DNA of 18,120 nucleotides from Deltaproteobacteria bacterium. GTDB taxonomy: Bacteria > Desulfobacterota > Desulfarculia > Adiutricales > Adiutricaceae. Under the pieces are notes generated by a model, which saw only the letters and a program-made list of their open reading frames with translations, did not search any database and was not told the origin of the DNA. How positions within the stretch are numbered: the first letter of the stretch is position 1; every line of letters begins with the position of its first letter. The stretch is taken from NCBI GenBank assembly GCA_031267005.1, contig JAIRZX010000338.1:1-18120 (forward strand). The letters run 5' to 3'. Shown here piece after piece: positions 14,396 to 18,120 of the stretch. The translations under genes were made by a program, and so were the position numbers.

Positions 14396-15330
14396 CCGGC
14401 GGGCTGAAATCGGAAAGCCGCCTGGAGAGGGCGCTCGCCTCGGGCCGCTTCGCCGTAACCGGCGAGCTCGGCCCCCCCCGAAACGCCAGGGCGGCCGATG
14501 TGGAGGCGAAGTGCCGGGCTTTGAAGGGCTCGGTCGACGCCGTGAACGTAACCGACAACCAGACCGCCGTGGTCAGGATGTCTTCTTTGGCCGCGTCCGT
14601 CATAGCCCTCCGGGAGGGGCTCGACCCCGTAATGCAGATGGTCTGCCGCGACCGCAACAGGATTGCCGCCCAGTCCGATCTCCTGGGGGCGGCCGCGCTC
14701 GGGGTGAACAACATCATAGCGCTCTCCGGGGACCACCAGCGCTTCGGGGACCATCCCCAGTCCAAGAACGTCTACGATCTGGACTCGGTGTCGCTGATCA
14801 TGGCGATAAGGGCCATGAGGGACCAAGGCAGGCTCCTTTCCGGCCAGGAACTCCCGGAGGACGGTCGGCCCAGGCTCTTCATCGCGGCGTTCAACCCCTT
14901 CGCCGACCCGGAAGGCTACCGCGTGGTCCGAGCCGCGAAGAAGGTTGAGGCCGGGGCGGACTTCCTCCAGAGCCAATGCGTCTACGACATGCCCCGCTTC
15001 AGACGCTTCATGGAGCGGGCGGTCGACATGGGACTCGCCGAGAAGGCTTACTTCATGGCCGGTATCACCCCTTTGAAGTCACTCGGCATGGCCAAGTACA
15101 TGAATAACAACGTGCCGGGGATAACGGTCCCCGACTCCTTAATCGCCCGCCTCAAGGGAGTCCCCAAGGACAGGCAGCCCGAGGAAGGCGTTGCCATCGC
15201 CTGCGAGCAGATTGAAGAGATGAAGTCCTTGGCAGGCGTTTCTGGAGTGCATCTCATGTTCGTCGAATGGGAGCACATGATACCAGTCGTAGTTGAAAAG
15301 GCTGGGCTTTTGCCACGGTCAGAAGCGTAG
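14392..15330 (+). CDS. metF: Methylenetetrahydrofolate reductase catalytic subunit
   Basis: A 312-residue TIM-barrel flavoprotein that reduces methylene-THF to methyl-THF, the last step of the methyl branch of the Wood-Ljungdahl pathway before transfer to the corrinoid protein. Signatures: TGELGPPR (23-30) with the catalytic Glu E25, VNVTDNQ (51-57), CRDRNR (85-90), NIIALSGDH (107-115) and GADFLQSQCVYD (188-199). Length fits the compact bacterial MetF that works with MetV rather than the longer eukaryotic NADPH-dependent form. The start overlaps the metV stop by four bases. It is the last gene of the operon, after which the DNA turns abruptly AT-rich. No strong terminator is seen; only a weak AAAGA/TCTTT pairing occurs near 15352-15376. 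Use in methionine synthesis alone is possible, but the HdrA/MvhD context favours energy metabolism. Confidence 0.95.
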   Translation: MTGGLKSESRLERALASGRFAVTGELGPPRNARAADVEAKCRALKGSVDAVNVTDNQTAVVRMSSLAASVIALREGLDPVMQMVCRDRNRIAAQSDLLGAAALGVNNIIALSGDHQRFGDHPQSKNVYDLDSVSLIMAIRAMRDQGRLLSGQELPEDGRPRLFIAAFNPFADPEGYRVVRAAKKVEAGADFLQSQCVYDMPRFRRFMERAVDMGLAEKAYFMAGITPLKSLGMAKYMNNNVPGITVPDSLIARLKGVPKDRQPEEGVAIACEQIEEMKSLAGVSGVHLMFVEWEHMIPVVVEKAGLLPRSEA

Positions 15331-16640
15331 GAAACTTGATTTACAGACATAGAAAGATATCGGTGTGCAGGTCTTTATTCAAACAAAAGATGTCAAAGGC
15401 AATAAATATTTGATTATCAAAAAATAGAAAAATCAAAATCGAGAAGCTAATATCTGGGGGACCCGATAAAAAAAATCTTTTGCATTCAGATTCGCTTGTT
15501 CTTCATTTATTTCATGTATTGACTTTTCCTGGACATCGGGATAATTGCTTATCATGCAGGTGTCGTCGCCGAGATATGGGTACGGAGATTAGAAAAAATC
15601 AACGTTTGCCATTTGCTGAGCAAGAAATGAATATTTTCTAACAGCAACCAATAAATGATTTATTTAGGTCGGGAGATGTGATTTTAAATATCTCCTCAAG
15701 GGGGAACTAAACCAAGGTGCGATAAAATTCAACATTTCATTAAGAATAGCTATCCAAACTACCGCGTACTTAATCAAGTGGTTAGACTTGCCGACGTTCT
15801 GGCAATAAATTTGGACCAGTATTTATGGATATACCATTATGTATCCTATCCATAGCAGGTAATTAACCACATCTCTTTAGCAAGCTGATATCTCCTTATT
15901 TATTTTTCAATTTTCCAAGTGGAAAAAAATCCTATAGACACTTCATGCCACCTGTATAACGGAAGAAAACAATAATTCCAATCGCATTATGAAACGCAAC
16001 GCTTCAAACATCTATTTACTTTTGCAGTTTAAGTCATTAACAAGATTGTTTCCAGAGCAATCATATTTAATGAACAATATTTAAAACTTACGAATTATTC
16101 CAAAAACAAATATTGTCTTTATGTGGGATAAGAAGAAAACAATAAACTCGATCGGGATTAAATAAAGAATATGGAAAAATTCCGGTTGCTTTGATAGCTA
16201 ATATTTAATGTTGGCAATATAATTATAAAAGTGATAGAATTCAGAATTCCTTCCTCGCTTGCTATCGGATATAATACAATTCATTTATGCCGACTAGTAT
16301 TATGAGTACTCCCAATATATCCAATGGGGTATGTACTAAATCCCATTCTGAGTTCGGTTTTGTTACGCTTGACCAATATGGCGCCCCAATTGAAACTAAA
16401 TAACGTAGGCACTCAAAGTGCCACGCCCAGACCTTAAAGAAAGTATTGCGGGCATAGCTGAAAAAGGAAAAGCATTTTTGTTGACGCGAATTTTATTTTG
16501 TGCTTTTTAACATTGTCATCATTGATAAATTTGTAATCTTAAATCATAGAATATATTGTAGTTATGGCTTGAATTAATAGCTGATTTCATCTGAGACAAA
16601 GCAAAAAAGGTTTGAGCATTAAATTTCTGGTGTAAAACAA
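15331..16640. other. AT-rich gene-poor segment downstream of metF
   Basis: From the base after metF the composition drops sharply to AT-rich, and no reading frame of ordinary gene length exists on either strand. Short peptide-coding stretches occur, e.g. about 45 open codons on the plus strand between 15686 and 15856 and a 33-codon frame at 16302-16403. They may be decayed genes, but I recognise none. A perfect small inverted repeat GGCACT-CAA-AGTGCC lies at 16408-16422. No insertion sequence ends, integrase or tRNA-type attachment site are visible. Confidence 0.55.
16302..16403 (+). CDS. Possible 33-residue small protein or gene remnant
   Basis: An ATG-initiated frame with a fairly protein-like composition (ends EFGFVTLDQYGAPIETK). 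TATAAT lies at 16270-16275, about 27 bases upstream, with only a poor -35. There is no ribosome site and no family resemblance. It may be the tail of a decayed gene. Confidence 0.2.
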   Translation: MSTPNISNGVCTKSHSEFGFVTLDQYGAPIETK

Positions 16641-16836
<196 letters not shown>

Positions 16837-16837
16837 G

Positions 16838-16885
16838 TCCGTATGGCAAGACCTTATATAAGGTAAGAGTCATACGGATTTTTTT
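16838..16885 (+). terminator. Second hairpin with T-tract in tandem
   Basis: An outer stem TCCGTATG (16838-16845)/CATACGGA (16871-16878) encloses a perfect palindrome ACCTTATATAAGGT (16851-16864) and is followed by seven T. It is probably a back-up terminator. The internal palindrome is more elaborate than a terminator needs and might also bind a regulator. Confidence 0.65.
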
Positions 16886-17035
16886 ATTCTGTTTTCATAA
16901 GGTGAAGATACTAAATTACTAGTCTTAACCATTGATTTTAAATGTATTGCCAATAACCACAATTTTCTCAGACATAAAAAGTTGTTATAAATTATTTCTT
17001 ATATATTAAATAATATAAATTTCAAATTTTATTGT
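16886..17035. other. AT-rich spacer
   Basis: Very AT-rich, with no gene or clear signal. The run of TATATATTAAATAATATAAA near 17000-17018 gives several promoter-like matches that cannot be told from background. Confidence 0.4.
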
Positions 17036-17218
17036 GGCCACCCCCAAGCATAGTTCGCTAAAAAGCTTCATCCTCGGGTTTAGCTGGTACAGGCACCCTT
17101 AGTCTTCGCACTCCAACCAACTGGCTAAACCTCTCCTTATGCAGGCCTCACACTCAGTCTCGGTAACCGAACCATATAGTATCGCTTCCTGCTCGCACCC
17201 GTGCCAGCCCTTGACACA
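17036..17218. ncRNA. GC-rich island, candidate structured RNA of unknown family
   Basis: About 180 bases of clearly higher GC inside AT-rich DNA, with stops in all plausible frames. In an AT-rich setting this is a common sign of a structured RNA. Paired segments include GGTTTAGC (17077-17084)/GCTAAACC (17124-17131), with additional TGGT/ACCA inside, and the palindrome CGGTAACCG (17161-17169). On the minus strand 17077-17131 resembles a tRNA lacking its T-arm (7-base acceptor pairing and a D-arm-like AGTTGGTTGG). It does not match tmRNA, SRP RNA or RNase P. Strand is undecided; it ends about 85 bases before the MBOAT start. Confidence 0.3.
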
Positions 17219-17302
17219 CAATCAGCGAATTTAAACAAAATTATGATTTTTCTGTAAAGACCAGTTCCTTCAATTCGAAGGGGAAAGTCCATTTCGTAGC
17301 AT

Positions 17303-18120
17303 ATGGTATTTGCTTCGCTAACATTTTTAGGGCTTTTATTGCCTCTATTTATAGTGGTAGATATATCTACAAAACATGTCCATTCGGGAACACTGAGAAA
17401 TATGGGTTTACTATTAATAAGCCTGTATTTTTACTCGTGGGGAGAAGTATCACATGTTTTTGTGCTCCTTTTTCTCGGGGTGCTTAACTATCAAGCTGGG
17501 AAAATTATTTTCACCGCTAAATCACCTCATTTTTACTTGGCAATTTTTGTTGGTATTAATATAGTTGTACTATTAAGTTTTAAATATACATTTTGGATCC
17601 TATCTTTTATTAATCCAATTTTCAATGTTAGAAAATCGAGTATGCCTCTTGGCATCAGCTTTTTTACTTTTCATGCAATCAGCTATCTTGTTGATATTTA
17701 TCGAAAAAAAATATCGCCCTCCAAATCAGCAATAGAATTTTTGACGTATTTTTGTATGTTTCAACATTTGATAGCTGGTCCAATCGTCCGCTATGCCCAG
17801 ATTGAAGAAGAAATACCCTTACGCGGACCAGACAACACATTATTATCATTCGGTGTGTATAGGTTTTTAGTAGGATTAAATAAAAAGATTATTATAGCCA
17901 ATTCAGTATCGGTAATTGTTGAAACGGCATTTACTATGTCTTGGTTAAACACCTTATCGTTTTTTGATGCCTGGTTAGGAATTGTTGCTTATTCAGTCCA
18001 AATATATTTTGATTTTTCAGGATATTCAGACATGGCCATTGGTTTAGCCGCAATGGCAGGTTTCCGATTTAATGAAAATTTTAATCGTCCTTATTCAAGT
18101 AAAAATATGCAAGAATTTTG
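17303..18120 (+). CDS. MBOAT-family O-acyltransferase, AlgI type (partial, runs off the window)
   Basis: The first 272 residues of a polytopic membrane protein of the MBOAT/AlgI family, which moves acetyl groups across the membrane onto exported polysaccharides such as alginate or other cell-surface sugars. Family signatures in order: PLGISFFTFHAISYLVDIYR (115-134), AGPIVRY (158-164), YFDFSGYSDMAIG (235-247) and NFNRPYSSKNMQEF (259-272). Hydrophobic segments lie at about 4-20, 32-62, 76-105, 145-160 and 220-240. The catalytic His expected shortly after this last motif lies outside the window. The ATG at 17303 is the first in frame before the first hydrophobic segment; a GAAGGGGA stretch about 18 bases upstream is a distant ribosome site. 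The gene is strongly AT-rich, unlike the operon before it, which suggests a foreign origin. A periplasmic AlgJ/AlgX-like partner may follow beyond the edge. Confidence 0.9.
   Translation, partial: MVFASLTFLGLLLPLFIVVDISTKHVHSGTLRNMGLLLISLYFYSWGEVSHVFVLLFLGVLNYQAGKIIFTAKSPHFYLAIFVGINIVVLLSFKYTFWILSFINPIFNVRKSSMPLGISFFTFHAISYLVDIYRKKISPSKSAIEFLTYFCMFQHLIAGPIVRYAQIEEEIPLRGPDNTLLSFGVYRFLVGLNKKIIIANSVSVIVETAFTMSWLNTLSFFDAWLGIVAYSVQIYFDFSGYSDMAIGLAAMAGFRFNENFNRPYSSKNMQEF

Noticed and set aside
17036..17218. tmRNA, SRP RNA or an intact tRNA in the GC-rich island
   Set aside because: The conserved SRP loop, a tmRNA tRNA-like end and a T-arm are all absent; kept only as an unassigned structured-RNA candidate.
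17278..17290. A GGGGAAAGTCC stretch resembling the conserved RNase P RNA motif GAGGAAAGTCC
   Set aside because: None of the other conserved RNase P segments or expected pairing is present, and the MBOAT gene starts 13 bases later.

Overview
The window looks like the chromosome of an anaerobic Desulfobacterota/Deltaproteobacteria-type bacterium. Most genes are strongly GC-rich, while promoters and some intergenic stretches are AT-rich. Three things point this way: a methylene-tetrahydrofolate reductase operon joined to HdrA/MvhD electron-transfer proteins (Wood-Ljungdahl carbon metabolism), a proteobacterial-type LeuC, and PilZ, receiver-TPR and FG-GAP proteins. An acetogenic or sulfate-reducing lineage is my inference; no rRNA gene is present to settle it.

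Layout. 1-501: a G-rich-strand repeat and a minus-strand tRNA-His/tRNA-Leu unit with its own promoter and terminator. 502-1335: a gene-free, partly AT-rich stretch with a good promoter for an HU/IHF-family gene (1336-1692, +), whose strong terminator is at 1869-1899. 2231-2321: tRNA-Ser (-) with promoter and terminator. 2416-5615: three minus-strand genes, in transcription order a degenerate receiver-TPR protein, a YcgR-like PilZ protein and an exported FG-GAP/VCBS protein. 6051-7460: leuC (-) without leuD beside it. 7461-8540: about 1.1 kb without a convincing gene, where the leuC promoter/leader region occurs a second time in diverged form. 8541-15330: a plus-strand operon of a 1512-residue HdrA-GltD-HdrA fusion, mvhD, metV and metF.

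Immediately after metF the DNA becomes strongly AT-rich and stays so to the end. This 2.8-kb segment has no gene of ordinary size until an MBOAT O-acyltransferase (AlgI type), cut by the window edge. It also holds a near-consensus sigma-54 promoter motif running into a (TC)15 microsatellite, a 45-codon reading frame spanning that microsatellite, a perfect-looking terminator, a second hairpin with a T-tract, and a GC-rich island that may be a structured RNA. I read it as DNA of different origin or a decayed insertion.

How the genes work together. MetF and MetV should form the reductase that turns methylene-THF into methyl-THF. MvhD and the large flavin/iron-sulfur HdrA fusion should pass electrons from NAD(P)H, possibly with flavin-based bifurcation involving ferredoxin. 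Unlike the known Moorella-type HdrCBA-MvhD-MetVF cluster, no hdrB or hdrC is present here, and the NAD(P)H-oxidising module is built into HdrA. That operon is the most interesting system in the window, followed by the sigma-54/microsatellite locus.
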